NCBI RefSeq assembly: GCF_003254545.1
Contig: NZ_QJRH01000064.1
Location: forward strand, 153,895 to 217,894
Direction: 5' to 3'
Length of the DNA: 64,000 nt
DNA from: Flavobacterium tistrianum
Lineage (GTDB): Bacteria > Bacteroidota > Bacteroidia > Flavobacteriales > Flavobacteriaceae
The translations under genes were made by a program, and so were the position numbers. The notes beneath the pieces were generated by a model. That model did not search any database, was not told where the DNA came from, and saw only the letters and a list, made by a program, of their open reading frames with translations. Shown here piece after piece: positions 8,157-18,300 of this stretch. Numbering within the stretch: the stretch's first letter is position 1; every line of letters starts with the position of its first letter.

Positions 8157-9671
8157 TTAGCATATTTTTTGATCTTCAGCAGCTTTACATTGTTTAATGA
8201 TTAACAAAGAAGCGGCAATCATATTTGAAAATTCAATAAACGGAATCGTAATTTCGTGTGCTTTTGTAAGCGAAACAGCATAATTATGAAGCTCTTTTAT
8301 TTTTTGAAAAGCTAACTCAGCATCACGTTCTTCACTTGTGTAGAATGTGGTAACCAATTTTTGCAATTCTTTTTTAAGGCTTTCAAAAGCAAGGTAATCA
8401 TCAATATTATGAGCTTTCGGAAACTTCGGAATTAGTATTTGGGATGAATAAATAAATTTTGCAATAGTTTTATCGACATTTTCTGAAGCTTGATGTGCAA
8501 AGACCAGACCTTCAAGAAGAGAGTTTGATGCCAGACGGTTTTTACCATGAAGTCCTGTTCTCGCGCATTCCCCAATTGCGTAAAGATTTTTTATTGAGGT
8601 AACTCCGCTCTGATCCACTTTAATTCCGCCGCATTGATAATGTGCCGCAGGAACAACAGGGATTAAATCTTTTTCAGGGTAGATTCCTAACTCGTTGCAA
8701 TGTGCTGTGATGACTGGAAATTGATTTGCAAAAGCTTTCTGATCTAGATGTCTGCAGTCTAAATAAACATGATTTTTTCCACTTAATTGAAGCTCTTTAC
8801 TGATGGCATTAGAAACCATATCTCGTGTAGACAATTCGCCTCGGATATCATATTTAAATAAAAATCTTTTTCCCTCTTCATTTACAATATGAGCGCCAAA
8901 CCCCCTAACAGCTTCAGAAATTAAAAACAGCTGATTTTCTTTACCTGTATACAAAGCCGTTGGATGAAACTGAATATATTGCATGTCAACAATTTCTGCA
9001 CCTGCACGAGCTGCAATTGCTAGTCCGTCACCTGTTGCAATTTTCGGATTTGTGGTGTTTTCAAAAAGCTGACCGCATCCGCCAGTGCACATAACAATTG
9101 TTCTTGCTCGGATGTATTTTATGCGGTTGTGTTTCTTTTCAAAGAAAAAGGCTCCGGTACAAGTCGTTTTAGCTTTTTTTGTTTCGGTATTTAAATCAAT
9201 GACCATATGATTTTCTAAGAGTTCAATATTGGACATTTTCTTGATGATTTTGAGCAGTTTCTGCTCTATTTCTTGTCCGGAGCTATCTTTATGATGTAAT
9301 ATTCTATGCTGTGAATGTCCGCCCTCTAAACCTAAATCCCATTGGCCTTTTTCATTTTTGTCAAAAGAAGCTCCTATTTCAATTAATTCCTGAAGTCTTT
9401 CAGGAGCTTGTTTAATGACCATATTGACCACTTCTTTATCGCATAAACCGCCTCCCGAACGAAGCGTATCATGTATATGTTTATTAAAACTGTCTTTTAT
9501 AAGGTCTGTCACCACAGCAATACCGCCTTGTGCCAGTGTTGTATTGGTGTTTTTAGCTGCTTCTTTCGTCATTATAACAATGGATAGATCTGGGCGTTTT
9601 TTTGCCGTTTTCATAGCAAAAAATAATCCCGAAATACCAGAACCGATGATAAGTATATCTGTTTTAAGCAT
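8157..9671 (-). CDS. nadB: L-aspartate oxidase
   Basis: NadB is an FAD enzyme that oxidises L-aspartate to iminoaspartate, the first step of de novo NAD synthesis; it can use oxygen or fumarate as acceptor. The 504-aa product has the N-terminal dinucleotide fold (IIGSGISG, G10/G12/G15), the TLAQGGIA block, the active-site region GGHSQHRILHHKDSSG, QFHPTALYTG, and the ECARTGLHGKNRLASNSLLEGL motif near the end of the FAD domain. I chose ATG 9671, which gives MLKTDILIIGSG; a TTG 42 bases upstream is in frame but would run into the nadA end. It lies 28 bases after nadA. Confidence 0.95.
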   Translation of the reverse strand: MLKTDILIIGSGISGLFFAMKTAKKRPDLSIVIMTKEAAKNTNTTLAQGGIAVVTDLIKDSFNKHIHDTLRSGGGLCDKEVVNMVIKQAPERLQELIEIGASFDKNEKGQWDLGLEGGHSQHRILHHKDSSGQEIEQKLLKIIKKMSNIELLENHMVIDLNTETKKAKTTCTGAFFFEKKHNRIKYIRARTIVMCTGGCGQLFENTTNPKIATGDGLAIAARAGAEIVDMQYIQFHPTALYTGKENQLFLISEAVRGFGAHIVNEEGKRFLFKYDIRGELSTRDMVSNAISKELQLSGKNHVYLDCRHLDQKAFANQFPVITAHCNELGIYPEKDLIPVVPAAHYQCGGIKVDQSGVTSIKNLYAIGECARTGLHGKNRLASNSLLEGLVFAHQASENVDKTIAKFIYSSQILIPKFPKAHNIDDYLAFESLKKELQKLVTTFYTSEERDAELAFQKIKELHNYAVSLTKAHEITIPFIEFSNMIAASLLIIKQCKAAEDQKIC

Positions 9672-9699
9672 GTTATTTTGATTTAAGGTTATTGCATTT

Positions 9700-10632
9700 T
9701 TATGATAGTGCAAGCATTCTTTCGATAGGCTTTAAAGCTTGTATTCTCAGCTCATCTTTAATTAGCATTTCTGGTCTTTCGTTTTTAAGGCACAAATACA
9801 GTTTTTCGAGTGTATTCATCTTCATATAAGCACATTCGCTACAAGCACAGCTGTTGTCATCTGTGGTAGGAGCCGGGATCAACGTTTTATCAGGTACAGC
9901 TTTTGCAAGCTCATGCAGGATACCGGCTTCTGTGGCCACAATGAAAACGGCAGCAGGATCCGTTTTAATGAAATTAATAATTCCCGAAGTCGAGCCAATG
10001 TAATGTGCTGCTTTTAAAATATGGTCTTCAGATTCAGGGTGTGCTGCAATTTTTGCAGTTGGGTTTTTGTTATATATTTCTATTAATTTGTCTAATGAAA
10101 AGGCTTCGTGCACAACACAAGAGCCTTTCCATAAGACTAGTTCGCGTTTGGTTTCTTTCTGTAGATATTTGCCTAAATTTTCATCTGGAGCAAATATGAT
10201 TTTTTGTTCTACTGGAATAGATTCGATTATCTTTTTGGCATTTGCTGATGTGCAGACTAAATCGCTCATAGCTTTTATTTGTGCAGAACAGTTAATGTAA
10301 GTAACCACAATGTGATCGGGATGCTGTTCTTTAAACAATTTAAATTCTTCTGGCGGACAGCCGTCAGCAAGTGAACAACCAGCATTCCAATCGGGCAAGA
10401 CCACTTTTTTGTTTGGGTTTAAAATTTTTGCGGTTTCTGCCATAAAATGGACTCCAGCAAAAACGATGATATCTGCATTTGTATTTTGAGCTTTTTTTGC
10501 CAGTTCAAGACTATCACCAATAAAATCTGCTATTTCCTGAATATCCTCATCTTGATAATAATGAGCCAGGATAATGGCATTTTTTTCTTTTTTCAATCGG
10601 ATTATTTCCTGTACTAAAAAGTTCTTGTTCAT
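9700..10632 (-). CDS. nadA: Quinolinate synthase
   Basis: NadA condenses iminoaspartate from NadB with dihydroxyacetone phosphate to quinolinate, using a [4Fe-4S] cluster that is oxygen sensitive. The 310-aa length fits the short NadA type. Likely cluster ligands are C86 (NAGCSLADGC), C172 (KGSCVVHEA) and one cysteine of the CACSEC motif near residue 260. Substrate-binding blocks such as LAHYYQDEDIQ and GVHFMAETAKILNP are intact. It is the first gene of a seven-ORF minus-strand operon through ric, nrdD and nrdG. nadC, the next pathway gene, is not in the window. Confidence 0.95.
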   Translation of the reverse strand: MNKNFLVQEIIRLKKEKNAIILAHYYQDEDIQEIADFIGDSLELAKKAQNTNADIIVFAGVHFMAETAKILNPNKKVVLPDWNAGCSLADGCPPEEFKLFKEQHPDHIVVTYINCSAQIKAMSDLVCTSANAKKIIESIPVEQKIIFAPDENLGKYLQKETKRELVLWKGSCVVHEAFSLDKLIEIYNKNPTAKIAAHPESEDHILKAAHYIGSTSGIINFIKTDPAAVFIVATEAGILHELAKAVPDKTLIPAPTTDDNSCACSECAYMKMNTLEKLYLCLKNERPEMLIKDELRIQALKPIERMLALS

Positions 10633-10894
10633 ATTTTTTTTGAATCTTTGGCTTCACTAACCTATAAAAGTGATGGATGTTTATCTTTTAAGATTGTATA
10701 AAAAGTATGTTTTAATACATAATTTTAATAGGGTAAATATATTATCATCATTTTTTTCAAAACATGATTCTAATCATACTGTTTAATTTTTGTTTTTTTA
10801 TATTACGCGGTTACAGATTTTTAATGTTGAAGTATAATTTTCATTTTGACATCTTCCTTAAAGGTGTAGAAGATGGATTGTGATTGAATTGTTT
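10633..10894. other. Upstream region of the nadA operon, no gene seen
   Basis: This A+T-rich stretch should contain the promoter of the nadA-nadB-ric-nrdD-nrdG operon. No good TAnnTTTG element is visible on the minus strand. The only ordered feature is a 14-base inverted repeat at 10764-10777, listed separately. Confidence 0.4.
10764..10777. promoter_or_regulatory. Possible operator: 14-base inverted repeat upstream of nadA
   Basis: ATGATT-CT-AATCAT is a symmetric site 132 bases before the nadA start. Its ATGAT/ATCAT half-sites with a short spacer loosely recall Crp/Fnr-type operators (TTGATnnnnATCAA) but do not match them. With the operon's anaerobic theme, an Fnr-like or NO-responsive regulator is possible; this is inference from shape only. 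Confidence 0.25.
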
Positions 10895-10941
10895 TTAAAA
10901 GAAAAAGCATGATAAAGAGAACTAAGCTCTTTATCATGCTT
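10895..10941 (-). terminator. Intrinsic terminator after the OmpA-family gene
   Basis: A perfect 16-bp stem (10903-10918 with 10926-10941, core GCATGATAAAGAG) has a 7-base loop and is followed on the minus strand by a T-rich tail. It lies 25 bases after the OmpA-family stop codon. Confidence 0.85.
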
Positions 10942-10965
10942 TATGCAATTGTAGAATTAAAAAAA

Positions 10966-12285
10966 TTATTTTGCGTCTATCAGCGTAAGTGAAACTCTTC
11001 TGTTTTGAGGTTTATTCTCTGCTGGAGTATTTGGAACTAAAGGTTCGCTTTCTCCTTTTGAAAATAGATGCATACGGTTAGATTCTATTCCTTTATTCTG
11101 TAAATAATCTGAAACTGCCTGAGCTCTTTTCATTCCAATTTCAAGATTGCGTTTTTCAGTTCCTATATCACAAGTATATCCAGTAATATTCAGATCTGTA
11201 TCTTTATTCGATTTTAGAATTTTAGCAATTTCATCTAATCTTGAAGCCAATTCTGGAGTTACGCTCGTGTTTCCAATTTCTTGAAATGCAAGAGGCTGTT
11301 TTTCGATATAATTGCGTTCCTCTGTAGTCAATTCTTTTTTAGCAGGTGGAGTTTCTGCAACCTTTTGCTGTACAGGAACCTCTTTCTGAATTGGAGCTCT
11401 TTCTGTCTGAGTAAAAGTTTCTTCTTTCGCCTTTACGGGTTCTGGTTTGTCTTTAGCTAATGAAAAACCTAATTTTAATTGAATACCAGCAGATAGATAA
11501 CGGCTTTCCTGAACGATTCTGCTATTTCCAATTGTGCCGTTTGCCTGAATATTGTCAAGTCCGTTCGGATTGTAAGCTACAATATTGGTATTTGGAGTTT
11601 CTTTTGCCAAATCTGTTAAACCGTAATCAACGTATAAACCTGTATAAAGCTTTGTTTTTTCTGCTAGTTTGAATGTTAGACCAGTTTCAAAACTTAACAT
11701 AAAAGCTGGATCTAAGCTTACAGTTGTTTTATCCTGCCAATTGGTTACTTTTCCGAATCCGTGAGATGGTAAATCGTCAACCAAAAGATTTACATCAGGA
11801 TAGTAGCCACTCAGCTGTAGTTCAGAAGCTGAAGCTTTTACAGTTTGTTTTCCCGGGAACATAATTTTTCCTCCAAATCCGAAATACAATTGTGTCTGAG
11901 AAGCAATTGATGTTCTATATTGCATCATTAAGGGAATTGCAAAACCAATAAAGTGCTGATCTTCTTTGTAATTAGTAGGGGTTACTCTATACTCAAATGC
12001 AGAAGTTTGATCATCGACCTCATAAGTTGAGATTGTAGTTCCGTTATTTAATTCAAAACTATTTTGATTGTAAGTGACATCAACCCCCGTTGAGATTCCC
12101 CAGTGGTTGCTGAAGAAATAGGTGTATCCAACACCTATTCCTCCGCCAAATTTTAGTTTACCGTCTCCGATATTGCTATCATAAAGAATTCCAGACGGAC
12201 CGCCGTTAATTTTAAAATTAATTTCCTGTGCTTTTATCGAGACGCTAAACAGTGTTAGTATAGCTATAATCGTTTTAATCTTCAT
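10966..12285 (-). CDS. Outer-membrane beta-barrel protein with OmpA C-terminal domain
   Basis: The protein is 439 aa from ATG 12285, which gives a clean Sec signal peptide (MKIKTIIAILTLFSVSIKAQ). An upstream in-frame ATG at 12312 is less likely because it adds nine residues before the signal. Residues about 20-275 form a PorP/OMP_b-brl-like barrel with alternating strands (GGGIGVGYTYFFSNHWG, LYFGFGGKIMF). A Pro/Lys/Glu-rich linker follows, then an OmpA domain that binds peptidoglycan (about 330-437, ITGYTCDIGTEKRNLEIG, NRRVSLTLI). It starts 29 bases after the giant adhesin and is probably co-transcribed. By analogy with SprF-type partners of SprB, it could help anchor or export the adhesin, but SprF proteins lack the OmpA domain. 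Confidence 0.8.
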   Translation of the reverse strand: MKIKTIIAILTLFSVSIKAQEINFKINGGPSGILYDSNIGDGKLKFGGGIGVGYTYFFSNHWGISTGVDVTYNQNSFELNNGTTISTYEVDDQTSAFEYRVTPTNYKEDQHFIGFAIPLMMQYRTSIASQTQLYFGFGGKIMFPGKQTVKASASELQLSGYYPDVNLLVDDLPSHGFGKVTNWQDKTTVSLDPAFMLSFETGLTFKLAEKTKLYTGLYVDYGLTDLAKETPNTNIVAYNPNGLDNIQANGTIGNSRIVQESRYLSAGIQLKLGFSLAKDKPEPVKAKEETFTQTERAPIQKEVPVQQKVAETPPAKKELTTEERNYIEKQPLAFQEIGNTSVTPELASRLDEIAKILKSNKDTDLNITGYTCDIGTEKRNLEIGMKRAQAVSDYLQNKGIESNRMHLFSKGESEPLVPNTPAENKPQNRRVSLTLIDAK

Positions 12286-12314
12286 TGCGTGTAATTTTAA
12301 ATTAAATCTCATTT

Positions 12315-15300
12315 TTATTTAACCAATAAGTTGATTGTCTTTAGCTGACCATCAGCCAGTTTAAGAACAACAATGTATAAGGCTGTCTGCGAAGGAGCGG
12401 TAATTTGATTTTTGGCTTTTACATTTGAAATAGTCTGCACTAATTTTCCTGCGATGTCATAAATAACTACCTCAGATCCGCTTAGTTGAGATTCGCTAAA
12501 ATCACATTCTAAAGTAAATTCACTTCCTGGTCTAACTGGGTTTGGATAGATTTTGATTTTTTTGCTGAAAACCGTTCCAGTACTTTCAATTGGACATGAT
12601 TTGATTGAATTTCCGTTTTTGTCTTTTGCAATTACGTGATAAGTACCGTTTAAAGGTAGTACTTCGCTATAATATTGACGAGTTGCGCCAGAAATGGCTG
12701 CTCCGTTTTTGTACCATTGCCAAGCCACATAATTATTTGATCTATTATCAAAGAATAGAACATTTGCCCATTGCTGTATAACAAGTCCAGATTGGCTTAT
12801 TTCTATTGGTTTCACAACGGCTGTAGCGGCATTATGATTCTGATCACCATTTTGCGTTGCTGTAATGGTAGAATTTCCTGATCCTGTAATATTTAAAGTT
12901 GATCCAGAAATTGTTCCCAACGTTGCATTTGCAATGGCATAAGAAACTGGTAAACTGCTGTCTGTTGTAGCAGTTAAAGTTACGTTGTTTGAATCTGCGC
13001 AACCGAATTCTAAAGTCTGATTCCAAGTAATGGTTTGGTTTGCTTTAGTAATTTCAAATTCTGCTCCAGTAAATGCAATTACGTAATCTGCACCAGCATT
13101 AATTGTTCCTAGTTTAATGTTATATTTTCCAACATTTTCGCCTGCATCTCTCGAAAGAAAACCTGAAAGTATTGAACTTGTGTCTCCGTTAGCAAAACCT
13201 AATGCTGTATAGTTGAATACAGGATCTGCTGTGCCATAAACTTTTGTATGTCCTGTTGCTGTTATAGTAAGAGTATATTTTTGTGTTGTAAAACTTACTT
13301 CATTTCCATAATTGACAAAACCATTGCTATTTATTGCATACGCTCTAACGTAGTACGTTCTATTCCCTCTTAAACTAGATAAAGAATTTGTAAATGTTCC
13401 TAAAGTTGAAGTAACATTAATTTTAGTATCGGCTGTAGTTGGATTGGTATGTTGAGCATATACAAAACCTACTTCTGTTAAACAAGATCCGCTATCAGTG
13501 TTTATTCCATCAGAAGATGCAGTTCCAGATAAAGATGCACCTGTTGTGGTTATTCCAGATATAACTGCAGTGTTTAAATTAACTGGATTAGCAGGTTGAA
13601 TTACCTCAACAGTTGCAGAAGCTGAGCATGAATTAGCATCTGTAACAGTTACAGTGTAAGTTCCAGCTACAAGACCAGTTGCAGTTGCTGCATTTCCACC
13701 TGATGGAGACCAAGAGTAGGAGTAAGCCCCCGTTCCGCCTGTTACACTTACTGTAGCCGATCCGTTATTTCCGTTATGACAAGATACAGCTACAGGAGTT
13801 GCAGTTAAGGTTAAAGGGTCTGGTTCTGTAATGGTAATGGTATTTGTTGTAGAACATGAATTTTCATCTGTAACCGTTACGCTATATATTCCTGCTGTAA
13901 GGCCTGTCGCTGTTGCTGCATTTCCTCCAGACGGAGACCAAGAGTAAGTATAAGCTCCAGTTCCTCCGGTTACAACTACAGATGCTGTACCATTATTGCC
14001 TCCGTTGCAAGACACATTGGTATGTGTGTCTGTTGCTGAAAGTACTGTCGGTTCTGTAATTTGTACAGACTCTGTTACAGAGCATCCGTTTTCATCGGTT
14101 ACAGTTACAGTATAAGTGTTTGGACTTAATCCAGTTGCTGTTGCTGCAGTTCCTCCAGATGGTGACCAAGAGTACGTATAAGTTCCAGTTCCTCCAGAAG
14201 GAGTTACTGTTGCAGTTCCGTTGCTTGCCTGATTACATAAAACATCTGTTTTGGCTATTGTTGCGGTAAGAGCAGATGGTTCTGTAATAGTTAAGCTTGC
14301 CGTAGTCTGGCATAGGTTGGCATCTTTGACAGTAACTGTATATGTTCCAGCTGCTAAACCAGAAGCAGTTGCGGCAGTTCCGCCAGAAGGTGACCAAGAA
14401 TAGGTATAAAGTCCTGTTCCTCCTGTAACATTTACAGTTGCAGTTCCGTTAGAACCTCCATTGCATGAAACATCAGTTTGAGATGTTGTTGCTATAAGTG
14501 CATCAGGTTCTGTTATGGTAATACTTTGTGTTTTAGAGCATGAGTTAGCATCTGTTACAGTTACAGTGTAAGTTCCTGCTTTAAGGCCAGTTGCAGTAGC
14601 TGTTGATTGAGCAGGTGTTGTATCCCATGAATACGTATATCCGCCAGTTCCTCCAACTACAGAAACACTTGCAGAACCATTGTTTCCTCCATTGCATGTA
14701 ACATTTGTCTTGGCGCCTGGTGTTATTACAATAGCTGATGGTTCATTGATTGTAAAGTTTTTTATAATGGAACATCCATTGCTAGCAATAATTTTTACAG
14801 AATAATTTCCAGCAGTAAGATTATTTACTGTATCAGTACTTCCTACGTTTGGAGTCCACTCGTAGGTAAACGGTCCAGCAGCTCCTGAAGGAAAAACTGA
14901 AGCAGACCCAGTGTTTCCACCACTACAAAGTACATCAGTTTGGTCAGTATTAGCGACTAGAGTATTAGTTGTATTGATAGTAACATTTCTTGTAATAGAA
15001 CAACCATTTCCATCTGTGATTTTACAGCTATAATTGCCTGGGGACAAATTAGTAATCACTCTTGTTGTAGCATTTCCTGGAGTCCATAAATATGTGAAAT
15101 TGCCAACACCTCCAGAAGGTATTACCTCAGCTTCTCCACCTGTTGAACAAGTTGCATTTGTTGGAGATATGGTAGCATCTAATACTGAAGGCTCGCCTAT
15201 AATGAAAGTTTTCGTAATAGAACATCCATTTTTATCTGTAATTTTACAGTTGTACGTATCAGCAGGAAGTCCTGTAGCTGTAGCGGCACTTCCTCCAGAT

Positions 15301-18300
15301 GGCGACCATACGTAGGTATAGTTCCCAGCTCCTCCAGAAGGAGTTACAGTTGCTGTTCCCGTTGCCCCGCCGTTGCATAAAACATCTGTTTGAGATTGTG
15401 TGGCGGTTAAAACAGGCGGTTGTGTAATTTCAAAAGTATGCGAATCTTGGCAATTATTCTCATCTATTACAGTTACAGTATAATTACCAGCCATAAGACC
15501 ATTTATTGTTGTGTTATGGGATCCAGTACTCCAATTGTAAGTATAAGCACCAGTACCACCTGTGACAGATATCGTAGCAGAACCATTTGATCCTCCATTG
15601 CAAGAAACATCGTTTTGGCTAGGAGTTATGATAAGCGCAGATGGTTCAGATATGGTAACATTTAATGTTTTTACACATTGGTTCGCATCTTTTACAGTTA
15701 CAGTATAAGTTCCAGCAGAAAGCCCACTTGCAGTGGGAGTTGTTTGGATAGGATTAGTATTCCAAGAGTAAGTATAATTTGGTGTACCACCAGAAGCAAT
15801 TACCTGCGCAGTTCCATTAGCTCCACCATAACAAGAAGTATTTGATACAGTGCCTTTCGTAAGCGTAAGAGGAGCTAAAGGTTGTCCTACTGTTACATTT
15901 GCAGTATTTGAACATAAATTTTCATCCGTTACAGTTACTGTATAAGTTCCTGCGACCAATCCTGTGATAGTAGCAGTATCTGCTCCATTAGACCAAGAGT
16001 ATGTATAGTTGCCAGTTCCTCCACTTGGAGTCGCCGTTGCTTGGCCAGTAGTATCGCCAAAACAAGCTACATCAGCTTTAGACATGATTATACTAATATG
16101 ATTAACAGTTAGAGTTGCATTACTTGAAGTAGCAGCCGGAGTACATGTACCGCTTGCGATAGCTCTATATTTATATCCGTTAAATGTAGCAGGCGCTCCA
16201 GTTATAGTCAAGGTAGAAGTAGTTATACCTGAGTAAGGAAGGGAATTTGCAACATCGACAAATCCTCCGCCTTGACCATTATCTACTTGCCACTTGTATG
16301 CTGTTGCATTTGATGCAGTTACTGAAAAAGTTGTATTGCCGCCAGAGCAAATCGATACTGATGAAGGATTTGATGTAATAGCAGGAGCTGAATTTACAGT
16401 AAGACTTGCACTATTTGAAGTAGCTGGTGGAGTACAGGTTCCAGATGCAACAACTCTATATGAATACCCGTTCATTGCCACTGTTGCTCCAGTTATTGTA
16501 AGAGTTGCGTTAGTTGCTCCAGAATAAGGGGCACCGTTTGTTATATCGACAAATCCTGCACCATCACCTTTGTCTACTTGCCATTGATATCCTGTAGCAT
16601 TAGAAGCATTAGCAGTAAAAGTAGTATTAGCTCCTTGACATACAGAGCTTGCAGAAGGCTGTGCTGTTATAGAAGGCGCAGAATTTATTGTTAAGTTTAC
16701 ATTAAATGAAGTTGCGGTAGGAGAACATCCTCCTGTCACTACTACTCTATATGCATAGCCACCTAGTTCGGCAGTTGCTCCAGTTATTGTAAGAGTAGAA
16801 GTAGTGACACCAGAAAATTGAGCATTGTTTGATATGGCGTTGAATCCTGTCCCTTTATCTACATACCATTGGTACCCTGTTGCATTAGATGCGGTAACAG
16901 AAAAAGCTGCATTACCTCCCAAGCAAACAGATGTTGATGATGGGTGCGCTGTTATTGCTGGAGCAGAATTTATTGTCAACAAAGCATTATTAGAAATAGC
17001 AGAAATACAAGTTCCTATTCCAGTTGCTATACCTCTATATAAATATCCATTCATTGCAGCTGTTGCTCCAGTTATCGTAAGAGTAGAACTAGTGACACCA
17101 GAATAAGGAGCACTATTTGGGACATCATTAAATCCTCCTCCTTGATCTACTTGCCATTTGTATCCAGTGGCATTAGATGCAGTTATACTAAAAGTAGTAT
17201 TGGCACCTATACAAATTGTACTTGAAGAAGGCTCTGATGTGATGGCAGGAAGTGGATTTACCGTTCCTGATAGTGCTACATTTTTTGTTGGTATTCCTGT
17301 AGAAGAAATAACTAAATTTCCAGAAGGTGTTCCTGTAGCAGTTGCTGCTAGACGCACATATATGGTTCTGTTTATATTACCTGAAGAAGGTGTTAATGAT
17401 AAATTAGTAATATAAGTTCCACCAACTGTTGTAGATATCTCATATCCTGTCGGAGGTGATAAATCTAAATTTGACGTTAATTGGCCAGCGGTTAAAACAA
17501 AACTTTGTGGAGGCGAGGCTGTACCAGCACAAGTTGTAAATCCGCTTAGAGAAGCTACACTAGTAGTAGCCCCAGGAGATTCTGCTATTGTAACGGGATA
17601 CATTACAGAGCATCCTCCAGATCCGTTTGGAGTGCTGTCTTTAATAGTTACTACGTAATTTCCTGGAGCGAGTCCAGATGCTGTAGCTGACAAAATACCA
17701 GAAGGTGCCCATTCATAAGTATATGGTGGGGTACCTCCCGATGCTGTAACTGTTGCGGTACCATTGTTTGCTCCATAAGCACTAGGAGTGTTAGTTGCAA
17801 TCGAAGGTGAAATTGCAGTTGGCACTGTTAATGTCGCTACATTAGAATTTACAGATCCCGAACCTGTTGCCACACAGCGATACTGATAACCATTCATAGC
17901 TGAAGTTGCTCCTGTAATTGAAAGCGTATTAGTAGTAACACCGGAATAAGGTGCTGTATTTGAGATATTTGTAAACCCGCTTCCTGTGTTAACTTGCCAT
18001 TGGTAACTTGTAGCATTAAGAGCCGTAATTGAGAACGAAGTGTTTGCGCCAGGACATATTGTTTTGTTACTAGGGTGACTGTTTATAATTGGTGTAGTAG
18101 CAATATAAGTATATCCTGTTGGCAGTGTTTGTGCGGTTATTGCTTTTATCCAGTTTGCTTGAGTCATTAGTGCCGTTCTGGCTGCAGCAGCATTAAGAAA
18201 TGGAGCTCCAGTACCATTAAATTTAGCTGATGTTGCTATAGTAGTACTAGATACAGTTCCAACATAAAAGGCACTAGTTCCATTCACGAGTCCAGGAGGA

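Noticed and set aside
9672..9713. Upstream TTG start of nadB
   Set aside because: ATG 9671 gives the typical N-terminus directly before the FAD motif; the extension would overlap the nadA stop region and has no family similarity.
13590..16090. CRISPR-like or satellite repeat array
   Set aside because: The repeats are about 228 bases, keep the reading frame and encode SprB domains; they are coding repeats of the giant adhesin.
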